DNA of 64,000 nt from Actinomadura citrea (GTDB lineage: Bacteria; Actinomycetota; Actinomycetes; Streptosporangiales; Streptosporangiaceae), in contig NZ_JACCBT010000001.1 in assembly GCF_013409045.1 (NCBI RefSeq), forward strand, positions 8,472,669 to 8,536,668, given 5' to 3'. Made by a program: the position numbers and the translations under genes. Positions 43,303-51,724 of the stretch are shown here, in pieces; within the stretch, counting starts at the first letter, position 1; each line of letters starts with the position of its first letter. Below the pieces are notes generated by a model. The model did not search any database. It was not told the origin of the DNA and worked only from the letters and a program-made list of their open reading frames with translations.

Positions 43303-44298
43303 TCAAACCGGGCCGAACAGCAGCTTCCCAGACCTCCGGACGGCGCGCAGCCCCCCGGGCAGATCCACGTGCCGCTGGCCGTGCCAGGCCGTGACCAGCC
43401 GATCCACTGCATCGATATGGACCGCCGCGAGCGTACCCGGTGGGCTGCCGGCCCTGACCGCCGCCGTCCGCAGGACCCTCGTTCGGACGGCTCTGGGCAG
43501 CCCTTCGAGCCCTTCCAGGCGGACGGCCACATCGACGCCGTCTTCGGAGGTCTCCAGGTCCGAGTAGGCGCGAGCGGCCATCTCGTCGAGGGCGTCGGCG
43601 TCGTCGCGCAGCATCCTGGCCGTCCGTGCCAGCGCTTCGGCGACCCCCGGTCCGAGCGTTCTCTCAAGGACGGGAAGGGCCTCGTGCCGGACCCGTACGC
43701 GCGCGTAGGCGGGGTCGATGTTGTGGGGGTCGTCCCAGGCGTCCAGCCCCATGGCCTTACAGGCGCGGCGGGTAGTGGCGCGATCAAGCTCCAGCAAAGG
43801 TCTCAAGTACAAGACGTCGGAGCGCCTGAATCTGGCGGGCATGCCGGCCAACGAGCGGGCTCCGGAACCACGCGCCAGCCCTAGCAGGACGGTCTCGGCC
43901 TGGTCGTCTTGCGTGTGACCAAGCAGGACGGCGGTAGCGCCGAATCGAAGGGCGGCATCATCCAGGGCCGTGTACCGGGCATCGCGGGCCGCGTTCTCTG
44001 GGCCCCCAGGTCCGTCGACGGTGACCGCGACAGAACCCGCTGGGTCGAGGCCAAGGGCGGCCATGATTCGGACCACCGCGTCGGCCCGCTTGTCCGAGCC
44101 GCTCTGCAGGCCATGGTCGATGGTGATGCCTCCGGCCGGACGTCCTGCCCTGGGCGCTTCGAAGGCCAACGCCCCGGCCAGCGCCAGCGAGTCGGCGCCC
44201 CCGCTGCACGCGGCCAGCACCATCGCCCCCTGGGGCAGGTCGGCGAGCACGCGACGCACCGCAAGACGTACCGCCGCCACAGCCGGATCAGGGCCCAT
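43303..44298 (-). CDS. tilS: tRNA(Ile)-lysidine synthase
   Basis: Modifies the C34 of tRNA-Ile(CAU) with lysine. 331 residues. The PP-loop ATP motif is ACSGGADSLALA, followed by ITIDHGLQSGSD and the family LLGHTQDDQAETVLLGLARGSG, then RPLLELDRATTRRACKAMGLDAWDDPHNIDPAYARVRVR. The C-terminal domain is short, as in actinobacteria. Its ATG follows the metalloprotease stop by 65 bases. Conserved next to hpt and ftsH. Confidence 0.95.
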   Translation of the reverse strand: MGPDPAVAAVRLAVRRVLADLPQGAMVLAACSGGADSLALAGALAFEAPRAGRPAGGITIDHGLQSGSDKRADAVVRIMAALGLDPAGSVAVTVDGPGGPENAARDARYTALDDAALRFGATAVLLGHTQDDQAETVLLGLARGSGARSLAGMPARFRRSDVLYLRPLLELDRATTRRACKAMGLDAWDDPHNIDPAYARVRVRHEALPVLERTLGPGVAEALARTARMLRDDADALDEMAARAYSDLETSEDGVDVAVRLEGLEGLPRAVRTRVLRTAAVRAGSPPGTLAAVHIDAVDRLVTAWHGQRHVDLPGGLRAVRRSGKLLFGPV

Positions 44299-44363
44299 GG
44301 CAAACGTCTACCATCACACGGCGCCGCGCGCCCGAGGCGGGGACGGCCTCAAGGGCGCAGTGG

Positions 44364-45485
44364 TCAGGCCTCGTTGGCCTCCGGCGGGGCGTCAATGGCG
44401 CGTGTACCGACGACCCTGCTCATCCACAGGGTGGGTTCCTTGATCTCGTCGTGGGTCGGGAGCGTCTCCGGCGACTGCCAGACCTGGTTGAAGCCGTTCA
44501 TGCCGACCTCGGTGACGACCCTCCGCACGAACCGCGAACCCTCCGCGTACTGCTTCATCTTCAGGTCGATTCCGAGCAGGCGCCGGATCGTCTTGTCGAG
44601 CTTGGAACCGCCCGAGCGCCGTCCCTGGAAGCGCGACCGGATCTGCTGCACGGACGGCACGACCTCGGGGCCCACCGCGTCCATGACGTAGTCGCCGTGC
44701 CCTTCGACCAGCGTCATCACGGCGGTGAGGCGGTCGAGGATCTCCCGCTGCTCCGGCGTCTGGATCGCGTCGATGAGGTTGGAGTCACCGCCGCGCACGG
44801 CGTCGGCGACGGCCTCGGCCGCGTCCCTGATGCGGTCCAGCATCATGCCGGGGTCGAGGTCGGACGCGAGCAGGAACTTGGTCATCTGGTCCTGGACGTA
44901 CTCGCGCAGCCATGGGACGCCGGTGAACTGAGCGCGGTGCGTCTCCTCGTGCAAGCAGACCCAGAGGCGGAAGTCACGCGACTCCACACCGAGCTCCTGC
45001 TCCACGTGGACGATGTTGGGCGCGACCAGAGTCAGCCGCCCTGTCGGCGCACGGCCGGACGGGTCCGGCGGCAGGAACAGCTCGTACTGGCCCAGGACAC
45101 GGCTCGCCATGTACGCCAGGATCGCGCCCACCTGCATGCCGGTGACGCGGGAACCGACCGCCTGGACGACGACGTTGCCGGCCCCACCGAGAGGGCCGCC
45201 GTTGCCCTTCTCCGACATCTGCTCCATGAGCGGCTCCAGCACCACCCGGAAACCGTCCACGTTCGCGCGGATCCAGCCGGGCCTGTCCACGATCGTCGCG
45301 GGGTCGGGGTCGAGTTCGGACGCCATGCCGGTGAAGTCCCGCACGTGCCCATGAGCGATCTGCGACAGGGCGCGCAGCTCCTTCACGACCTCACGGGCCT
45401 CGGCATGGGTGACCTGCGGCCCGGGCCTGACGAGCCGGGTGCCGGCCTGGACCGCCAGGTTCCAGTCGATCATTGAGGCGCTCAT
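44364..45485 (-). CDS. Zinc-dependent metalloprotease (DUF2342, F420-associated family)
   Basis: 373 residues of a mostly helical actinobacteria-restricted family. The metal-binding HEETH is in LWVCLHEETHRAQFTGVPWL, and a second conserved EGHGDYVMDAVG supplies a further ligand. It has long been annotated as a putative hydrolase or as associated with F420 synthesis; substrate unknown. The ATG at 45485 is chosen because the family N-terminus MSASMIDWNLA begins there. It lies between dacB and tilS, as usual. Confidence 0.9.
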   Translation of the reverse strand: MSASMIDWNLAVQAGTRLVRPGPQVTHAEAREVVKELRALSQIAHGHVRDFTGMASELDPDPATIVDRPGWIRANVDGFRVVLEPLMEQMSEKGNGGPLGGAGNVVVQAVGSRVTGMQVGAILAYMASRVLGQYELFLPPDPSGRAPTGRLTLVAPNIVHVEQELGVESRDFRLWVCLHEETHRAQFTGVPWLREYVQDQMTKFLLASDLDPGMMLDRIRDAAEAVADAVRGGDSNLIDAIQTPEQREILDRLTAVMTLVEGHGDYVMDAVGPEVVPSVQQIRSRFQGRRSGGSKLDKTIRRLLGIDLKMKQYAEGSRFVRRVVTEVGMNGFNQVWQSPETLPTHDEIKEPTLWMSRVVGTRAIDAPPEANEA

Positions 45486-45613
45486 GTCACCACCGTACGT
45501 TCGGAACGCGGCGCCGGAGCGCCCTGCATGGTCGTTCAACGAACAACCGTCCTGGTTATCTCCCGTACGGACGCCCCCACACCCGCGCCACGGCTCGGGT
45601 GTGGGGCCTCAGA

Positions 45614-47014
45614 TCAGCCGCATCCGCAGGTGGCCACGGCCGCGGCGAGCTGGTCGAGCTTGCCGGGGTCGACCGGTCCCTTGCCGTCCCCCGCCATGAA
45701 CGCGAAGGCGAGCAGACGTCCGTCCGCGTCGTAGGCGAGTCCGGCCAGGGTGCTGACTCCCGCCAGGGTGCCGGTCTTGGCGCGCACCATGCCCGCGCCC
45801 GCCTGGCTGGCCGGCACGGTGTAGCGGGGCGGGCCCAACGTCCCGGAGAACCCCGCGATCGGCAGACCGGTGATGACCGGGCGCAGGTTCGGATGGTCCC
45901 CGCCGGCGGCGAGCGAGACGATCCGGGCAAGCGCCAAAGGCGAGATGCGGTTGAGGGGCGACAACCCACTGCCGTCGTTGACCGAGACGCCCTCGGCCAC
46001 GCCCAGCCCGGCGAGAACCTGCCGGACGGCCTGCGCGGCATCGGCGAACGTCGCGGGACGGCCCAGCTTGATGGCCACCTGTCGTGCCACCGCCTCGGCC
46101 ACGTCGTTGTCGCTGTCGGTCAGCAGATGCTCCACGAGCGCGGACAGCGGCGGCGACTGGACGGCACCGAGTTGCACGGCCTCCTTCTGCGCGACCGTCG
46201 AACCCCCGGCCTTGGCACTGACCCCGTTCTTGGACAGCAGACGCGCGAACTCCCTCGTCGCAGCAGAAGGCGGGTCAGAAACCCGCGTCTTGCTGGACGG
46301 GTCCGATGGCGCCACACGCCCCTCGTCGACGGTCAAGGCGCTGACAGGCGCCAGCTCGCCGTCGGGCAGATAGTTCGGTTTCCAGCTGGCGGCCTTACGA
46401 GGCCCCTGATAGGCGGAGGCGTCGTAGTCCACGCGAACCTGGCCCGCGCCGGAAGCCTTCAACGCCGTGGCCGTCTGGCGGGCCAGGTCGGCGAGCGACG
46501 CGTAGGGCGGGTGGCCGGCGCCCGGACGCGACGGAAGCGCCGTCAGGGTAGGATCCCCGCCTCCGACCAGAATGATCCCGTCGCCGGTGCCGCGCACGAC
46601 CCGGGTGGTGATCCGGTGGGCCGGGCCGGCCGAGGCCAGCGCCGCCACCGACGTCGCCAGCTTCGTCGTCGAGGCCGGGGTGGCGGGCTGCCCGGCGCGC
46701 AGCTCGTACAGCGGCCGCCGGGTCTCCGCGTCGACGACCACCGCGTTGATCTTCGCCTGCGGTCCCCCGATCAGTGCGGAGAGCCGTCCCGCCAGGGCGG
46801 ACGGGGCGGGCGGACGCCCCGACCCGGGCTCGGCGGCGGGGATCGCCGCGGACGACGGCGCGATCCGCACCAGGTCGCGCGCCGCCACGCTGGGCGGTTG
46901 CGGCGACAGGCGCCGGTCGGGTGTGAGTTTCACCACTGCCAGACCCGCGGCGACGGCGAAAACGTTAAGGAGGGACAACGACACGACTGCGAGGGCCCGG
47001 CCCCGTCCAGGCAC
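45614..47014 (-). CDS. dacB: D-alanyl-D-alanine carboxypeptidase/endopeptidase (PBP4, S13)
   Basis: Trims cell-wall peptide stems outside the membrane. 466 residues: one N-terminal signal anchor (VVSLSLLNVFAVAAGLAVV), a Pro-rich linker, and the S13 fold with the nucleophile in PASTTK, the second motif SDND, and KTG in MVRAKTGTL. The GTG at 47014 is preferred because GAGAGGGG lies about seven bases upstream; GTG 47044 and TTG 47047 are alternatives. A -10 TATAAG is at 47059-47064. Divergent from ppa; a Cys-rich CGCG tail ends the protein. Confidence 0.92.
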   Translation of the reverse strand: MPGRGRALAVVSLSLLNVFAVAAGLAVVKLTPDRRLSPQPPSVAARDLVRIAPSSAAIPAAEPGSGRPPAPSALAGRLSALIGGPQAKINAVVVDAETRRPLYELRAGQPATPASTTKLATSVAALASAGPAHRITTRVVRGTGDGIILVGGGDPTLTALPSRPGAGHPPYASLADLARQTATALKASGAGQVRVDYDASAYQGPRKAASWKPNYLPDGELAPVSALTVDEGRVAPSDPSSKTRVSDPPSAATREFARLLSKNGVSAKAGGSTVAQKEAVQLGAVQSPPLSALVEHLLTDSDNDVAEAVARQVAIKLGRPATFADAAQAVRQVLAGLGVAEGVSVNDGSGLSPLNRISPLALARIVSLAAGGDHPNLRPVITGLPIAGFSGTLGPPRYTVPASQAGAGMVRAKTGTLAGVSTLAGLAYDADGRLLAFAFMAGDGKGPVDPGKLDQLAAAVATCGCG

Positions 47015-47058
47015 GCGACCGCCCCTCTCCCACTCAGCACTCACCAACGTGCGACATC

Positions 47059-47064
47059 CTTATA
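47059..47064 (-). promoter_or_regulatory. Predicted dacB -10 element
   Basis: TATAAG on the minus strand, inside an imperfect inverted repeat with arms ACAGG and CCTGT. It gives a leader of about 35 bases to the GTG at 47014. No strong -35 is seen. Confidence 0.5.
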
Positions 47065-47151
47065 CAGGGGAACACTCACCTGTGGTGCCGGCCTCGCCCA
47101 CAGGCTCCCGAAAGACTATTCACTGCGAGCGCGCAGGGAGCGGAGGACATC

Positions 47152-47643
47152 TTGGATTTCGACGTCACGATTGAGATCCCGAAGGGCCAGCGGAACAAGT
47201 ACGAGGTGGACCACGAGAGCGGCCGCATCCGGCTCGACCGCATGCTCTTCACCTCCACGCAGTACCCGGCCGACTACGGGTTCGTCGAGGACACCCTCGG
47301 CGAGGACGGCGACCCCCTGGACGCCCTGGTCCTGCTCCAGGAGCCGACGTTCCCCGGCTGCCTCATCCGCTGCCGCGCCGTGGGCATGTTCCGCATGACC
47401 GACGAGGCCGGCGGCGACGACAAGGTCCTGTGCGTCCCCGCCACGGACCCCCGCATGGAGCACCTGCGCGACATCCACCACGTGGCCGAGTTCGACCGGC
47501 TGGAGATCCAGCACTTCTTCGAGGTCTACAAGGACCTGGAGCCCGGCAAGTCCGTCGAGGGCGCCAGCTGGGTGGGACGCGTGGAGGCCGAGCAGGAGAT
47601 CGAGCGTTCCTTCAAGCGCGCCTCCGACCAGGGCGGCCACTGA
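47152..47643 (+). CDS. ppa: Inorganic pyrophosphatase
   Basis: Hydrolyses pyrophosphate. 163 residues of the family I fold: IEIPKGQRNKYEVDHESG, PADYGFVEDTLGEDGDPLDALVL with the Mg-binding Asp residues, GCLIRCRAVGMFRMTDEAGGDDKVL and the DLEPGK loop. It starts with TTG at 47152, preceded by GGAGGA four bases earlier. A strong terminator follows at 47732-47764. Divergent from dacB, with about 135 bp between starts. Confidence 0.96.
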   Translation: MDFDVTIEIPKGQRNKYEVDHESGRIRLDRMLFTSTQYPADYGFVEDTLGEDGDPLDALVLLQEPTFPGCLIRCRAVGMFRMTDEAGGDDKVLCVPATDPRMEHLRDIHHVAEFDRLEIQHFFEVYKDLEPGKSVEGASWVGRVEAEQEIERSFKRASDQGGH

Positions 47644-47731
47644 ACCGTCCCCGGCCCGTGCGGCCGGCCGGGCCGTGTGGAGTCGCGGACGGCGCCGACC
47701 CGCTCCCTGCCGCCCACGCGACGCTCGTGAG

Positions 47732-47764
47732 GAACCCTTCTGTAGGACTTCTACAGAAGGGTTC
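47732..47764. terminator. Bidirectional hairpin between ppa and the NlpC/P60 gene
   Basis: 14-bp perfect arms GAACCCTTCTGTAG (47732-47745) and CTACAGAAGGGTTC (47751-47764) with a 5-base loop, followed on the plus strand by TCGCTTTCTT. It serves the plus-strand ppa and the minus-strand hydrolase. Confidence 0.92.
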
Positions 47765-47786
47765 TCGCTTTCTTCGGGGACTTCCG

Positions 47787-49049
47787 TCAGCCCGCGGGAC
47801 GTGTGGCCCCCACCAGGTCGTGCCGGTGGATGCTGGCGATGCGTACCTGCGCGCCGGTGTAGGGCGCTTCCACCATGCGGCCGTTGCTGAGGTAGAGCCC
47901 GACGTGGTGGATCGTGGCGGGATCGGACCGGTTGGTCGCGAAGAAGACCAGGTCACCTGCACGTAGTTTGCTGATGGGAATGTGCGGTCCGGACGTCCAC
48001 TGGGTGCCCGTCCAGTGGTCGAGCTGCACACCCGCCTTGTTCCACGCGTACATGGTCAGGCCTGAGCAGTCGAAGCCGACGGTCCCGGCGCCCTGCGCGA
48101 TGCCGTATGTCGGCCCGTCCATGCCGCCTCCGCCCCAGGAGTAGGGCGTGCCGAGCCACTTGAGCGCCGCCTCGGCCGCGACGGCGCCGCGCGCCTCGGG
48201 CGGCGCCACCTTCGGAACGGGGAAGTCCGAACGGAACTTGCGCGTCTGCGCCTTCTCCAGCGCCCGTTCCCGCGCGCGCTTGACCTCTGCGGATTTCGCC
48301 TGCGCCTTGCCAAGCTTGCGTTCTAGACGGCGCTTGTCCGTCTCGATGCGCTGGACGGCGGCCTGTTGGGTGGCCACGGCGTCCTGTGCGAACCGTTTGG
48401 CCTCGTCGGCGCGCCTCGTCGCCGCGCCTTGCTCGTCCAGCGCGGTCTTCGCCTGGCGGCGGAACACGTCCGCGACCGTCTGGGAGGCTTCGACCCGGCG
48501 GAACATGGCCGTTCGCCGTTCGGCGAGCATCTTGACCATGCCGGCGCGGTCCATGAATCCCTGGGGCCCGCCTTCACCCGCGACAGCCGAGGACATCGGG
48601 TCGTAGCCGGTGTTGTCCTGGTAGACCCGCGAGGCGAAGGACGCCAGTTCGGCTCTGGCCTCCTCCACTCTCCGGTTCGCCTCGGCAAGCCTCCCCTGGA
48701 TGTCCCTGTACGCCTCCTGCGCGCGCCGCAGCTGCACCAGTTCACCGTTGTAACGCTCCACGGCGGCCTCTGCGGCGATGGCGAGCCTGTCGAGTTCGCC
48801 GTCCGCCTGGGCGAGCACGGCCTTCGTCCGCCCGACCTCGGCCGCCTTCTCCCTGACGTCGCGTTCGCTGTGTTCGACGTCCTTCGCGCTAGGTCCGGGA
48901 GGGTCGGACGGGCGGGCGGACGCGCCGGGCACCAGCACGCTCATGCCGATCGCGACGCCGGAGGTGAGCGCGACCAACCGCAGCGCCCTGCCACCGGCGG
49001 GAAACGGGGTCACGCGACGGCGACGTAGCTCAGGTGCGCCAGGTGCCAT
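47787..49049 (-). CDS. Secreted NlpC/P60 peptidoglycan hydrolase (second copy)
   Basis: 420-residue precursor. Its signal sequence has an Arg-rich start (LRRRRVTPFPAGGRALR) and a core ending PGASA-RP, then a long coiled coil (about residues 50-265) and the C-terminal endopeptidase. The catalytic Cys is in GFDCSGLTMYAW, the His in HHVGLYLS, and a Glu in MVEAPYTG. The ATG at 49049 has GGAGGA seven bases upstream. It differs from the copy at 12284 in its longer coiled coil and in having no riboswitch in its leader. A terminator follows. Confidence 0.94.
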   Translation of the reverse strand: MAPGAPELRRRRVTPFPAGGRALRLVALTSGVAIGMSVLVPGASARPSDPPGPSAKDVEHSERDVREKAAEVGRTKAVLAQADGELDRLAIAAEAAVERYNGELVQLRRAQEAYRDIQGRLAEANRRVEEARAELASFASRVYQDNTGYDPMSSAVAGEGGPQGFMDRAGMVKMLAERRTAMFRRVEASQTVADVFRRQAKTALDEQGAATRRADEAKRFAQDAVATQQAAVQRIETDKRRLERKLGKAQAKSAEVKRARERALEKAQTRKFRSDFPVPKVAPPEARGAVAAEAALKWLGTPYSWGGGGMDGPTYGIAQGAGTVGFDCSGLTMYAWNKAGVQLDHWTGTQWTSGPHIPISKLRAGDLVFFATNRSDPATIHHVGLYLSNGRMVEAPYTGAQVRIASIHRHDLVGATRPAG

Positions 49050-49190
49050 GATCACGTCCTCCCCGCCCGCGTTCCTGCCTAGCGCAAATGATCAGCTACG
49101 AAGAGGGGTTGACTCGGGAAATGGCAGGTACAAACGCCGCGCGATGGAGGTGGGGCGGAAGCGCTCGACCTGGTGTTCGCCTACGGAGGG

Positions 49191-50399
49191 CTACCTGGCC
49201 GGCGCGGTCCGGGCCTTGGGAATCGGGGAGCGGTAACCCGGCGGAGCGGACGACATCTGTGCCCCCGGGGGAAACGTGGCCAAGGGGATGGCGTCGAGGG
49301 TGTCGGACGCGTGTGGATGCGGCTGCCGCCCAGATCCGGGCCTCTGCGAGATGCCGGGTACTGCCGTCGGGCGCGGGGCGGCGCGCTCGTCCCTAGACTC
49401 CCGCCGGGCACCGACGGCGTACATGGAGGCGACCCCGGACGCGGACAGGAGCGCAACAGTCACGAGCACGGCGAAAGCACGACCGACCTGTGCGCAGAGC
49501 TTGGCAGCCCCCTCCTCCTTGGACGCCCTACGGGTGCGGCCGAACCGCCAGCGCCGACCTTGTCGGGACGTCCGTCCGGGACGTCCGAAGGCGGTCTGGA
49601 CGGGAAACCCATCGGACCTGAACTCGGTGACGCGAGTGGCCACGAAGAGCCTGTAGCCGACAAGTTCCGGATCCAGGAAGCAACTCATCACCCTGAGCCG
49701 CATCTCCGGCGCGGGTAACACGTCCGGTAGCAGCCCGTAGACCTGGGCGGCCGACATGGTTCGGGGACGGAGAGCTCCACAGGCGGCACACACTCGCGCG
49801 TGCTCCACCAGCCGCCTGCTGATGTCGTCGGTGAGATCGCCACGCCGCTCGCGCAGGAGGAGGGCGCGCTCGGGACAACCGCAGGCCCCCTTGTTCGCGA
49901 GTATCTCCACGGTCAACGCCGCTTCGAGCTCGCCGCGCGCGCCGTCGAGTGCCGTCTGTGCGTCCCTCAGCGACACCCCGAACACTTTGGCAAGGTCGGG
50001 AACCGACAACTGGCGCCTGACGTGCAGTTCCAGGATCTCCCTGGAGAGGGGCCGCAGCGCCAGCACCGCCCGCCATACCGTGATGCGCTGGTCTACGTCC
50101 TCCTGGTCGTGGCCGGTGACCGGCACGTCCGGCACCTGGTGCTCGGACGGCATGCGGCGGGCGCACTCCAGCCGGGCGATGGCGTAGAGCCATGGCCCGA
50201 ACCGCTCGGGTTCGCGCAGCTTGCCGATGTGCGCCTCGGCCACGATGAAGGTGTCCCGCAGGGCGACCTGTGCCGCGTCACGTCCCCGCAGTTGGGACCA
50301 GCAGTACGCGTAGAGCCCCTCGGCATGGGCGTCGTAGACCGCGGGCGGGGCGCCGGGGTCGCGCTCCCGCAGCGTCTCGACCAGGAGATCGTCGCTCAT
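49191..50399 (-). CDS. ECF-type sigma factor fused to a zinc-binding and transmembrane C-terminus
   Basis: 402 residues. Sigma region 2 is AYCWSQLRGRDAAQVALRDTF…PERFGPWLYAIARLECARR. Region 4 is LRPLSREILELHVRRQLSVPDLAKVFGVSLRDAQTALDGARGEL. A Cys/His segment follows (CGCPERALLL…HARVCAAC, the Hx3Cx2C pattern of zinc anti-sigma domains). A basic linker, one transmembrane helix (AFAVLVTVALLSASGVASMYAVG), and a Pro-rich outside tail complete it. Sigma and anti-sigma elements thus appear in one chain. The ATG at 50399 suits MSDDLLVETLRERDP. No separate anti-sigma gene is adjacent. Confidence 0.85.
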   Translation of the reverse strand: MSDDLLVETLRERDPGAPPAVYDAHAEGLYAYCWSQLRGRDAAQVALRDTFIVAEAHIGKLREPERFGPWLYAIARLECARRMPSEHQVPDVPVTGHDQEDVDQRITVWRAVLALRPLSREILELHVRRQLSVPDLAKVFGVSLRDAQTALDGARGELEAALTVEILANKGACGCPERALLLRERRGDLTDDISRRLVEHARVCAACGALRPRTMSAAQVYGLLPDVLPAPEMRLRVMSCFLDPELVGYRLFVATRVTEFRSDGFPVQTAFGRPGRTSRQGRRWRFGRTRRASKEEGAAKLCAQVGRAFAVLVTVALLSASGVASMYAVGARRESRDERAAPRPTAVPGISQRPGSGRQPHPHASDTLDAIPLATFPPGAQMSSAPPGYRSPIPKARTAPAR

Positions 50400-50896
50400 G
50401 CCAGAGAAGCTAAAGGCTGCAGGCGACCTTTACCAGCAAATTCAAGAGATCACACGCCGATACCGAACATTATTCTTACCCCTTAATCAGGTATTTCGGG
50501 AGTCTGTCCACAATTAATGGACTTCGCGGTACTTCGACCGCGATACTGCAAGGTTCGTCGGCTCCCATGACCTGGACGCCGCCCCGGTGGGCGACCACGT
50601 GGTCACCGAGAGCGATTGAGTGCTATTTCGGGCCTCCAGTCTGGAATGACCATTCTACGACCGGCCAGACCGCACTTCCGGCCACGGCCATCAAGGCCTA
50701 ACCAAACAGTGACCCAAAGGGCGAATACCGCCACCGCGACGCTTCAGAGGGCAATTCGACGACGGGTTCGTCTCCAGGCAAGCGCGCCTACGTCCAGAGA
50801 CGACACTCGGCAATGGCGCCGGCCATCAACAGGCCGACGGCAACGTCCTGTCCTCGGTCACCCCGTCCTGCCTCGCGGAGGTTCATCTGAACGAAG
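50400..50896. other. A+T-richer gene-free region
   Basis: No coding evidence. The first ~130 bases are A+T-rich and include GTCCA-N7-TGGAC near 50506-50522. It probably contains the sigma-gene promoter (minus) but no clear consensus was found. Confidence 0.4.
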
Positions 50897-50926
50897 TTGA
50901 CACTGTCATCGTTACAGTGTCATCAT
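50897..50926 (+). promoter_or_regulatory. MerR-type promoter with an operator palindrome in the spacer
   Basis: -35 TTGACA (50897-50902); -10 CATCAT (50921-50926); 18-base spacer. A palindrome TGACACTGT (50898-50906), 7 bases, ACAGTGTCA (50914-50922) fills the spacer. The -10 ends six bases before the ATG at 50933, so the transcript is leaderless. Such spacer operators are the usual site of MerR regulators and fit autoregulation. Confidence 0.72.
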
Positions 50927-50932
50927 CGAGCC

Positions 50933-51724
50933 ATGGACGACGACACCTGGACGATCGCCGAACTGGCGGACCGTGCCGCCGCGGCTCTCGCGGCCGACGC
51001 GTCCGCGCAGGTCAGCGGCCGGGTGCGCGACCTGCCCAACGAGCGGCTGATCCGCTGGTACACCACGATCGGCCTGATCGACCCGCCCCTCGGCCGCCGC
51101 GGACGCACCGCCCTGTACGGGCCCCGCCATCTCCTCCAGCTCGTCGCGGTGAAGCGCCGCCAGGCCTCGGGCGCCTCCATCGCCGAGATCCAGGTCGAGC
51201 TCGCCGCCGCGACCGACGCCGACCTGGCCCGCATCGCCGCTCTCCCTCACCCGCCGGACGCCCGTTCGACCTACTCACCGGCCCCCGGCGCTTCACCTGG
51301 CCGAGCAGCCGGACGCCCCGGCTCGAACACGCCGGCCACTCGGGACGCTGATCGGGCTCCCCTCGGCGACCCCCAGGCAAGGCCGGAGAGCCAGGGCATG
51401 CCTCCAACAGCCCCCGAAGGGGCGGGGGGTGGCGAGAGAGGGAACTTCTGGAGCACGCGACCCGATGTGTCCTTCCGCCGCGACGTCGACATCAGCGCCT
51501 ACGGCGAGCCCCGACCCGCGATCGTCCAAGGCGTCCGCCTCGCGCCCGGCCTCACCGTGCTCCTCGAGATCCCGGACCTGAACGGCGACGACCTCGCCGC
51601 CATCGAGGCGGCCGCGCGTCCGCTGCTCGACGAACTGCGACGCCGCGGCCTGCTCGACCCGGCGCGAGACCCCGCCGAAAGCCCCGACTTCCAGCCCGCC
51701 GACCCACCCCGGAGGATTCAGTGA
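50933..51724 (+). CDS. MerR-family transcriptional regulator
   Basis: 263 residues. An N-terminal winged HTH (WTIAELADRAAAAL…LIRWYTTIGLIDPPLGRRGRTALYGPRHLLQLVAVKRRQASGASIAEI) is followed by a Pro-rich disordered linker (about residues 105-165) and a small C-terminal domain (VSFRRDVDISAYGEPRPAIVQGVRLAPGLTVLLEIPDL). The C-terminal domain may sense a ligand or bind the partner protein. Preceded by a spacer palindrome and leaderless. The stop overlaps the start of the VIT/VWA gene (GTGA), so the two are coupled. Confidence 0.88.
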   Translation: MDDDTWTIAELADRAAAALAADASAQVSGRVRDLPNERLIRWYTTIGLIDPPLGRRGRTALYGPRHLLQLVAVKRRQASGASIAEIQVELAAATDADLARIAALPHPPDARSTYSPAPGASPGRAAGRPGSNTPATRDADRAPLGDPQARPESQGMPPTAPEGAGGGERGNFWSTRPDVSFRRDVDISAYGEPRPAIVQGVRLAPGLTVLLEIPDLNGDDLAAIEAAARPLLDELRRRGLLDPARDPAESPDFQPADPPRRIQ

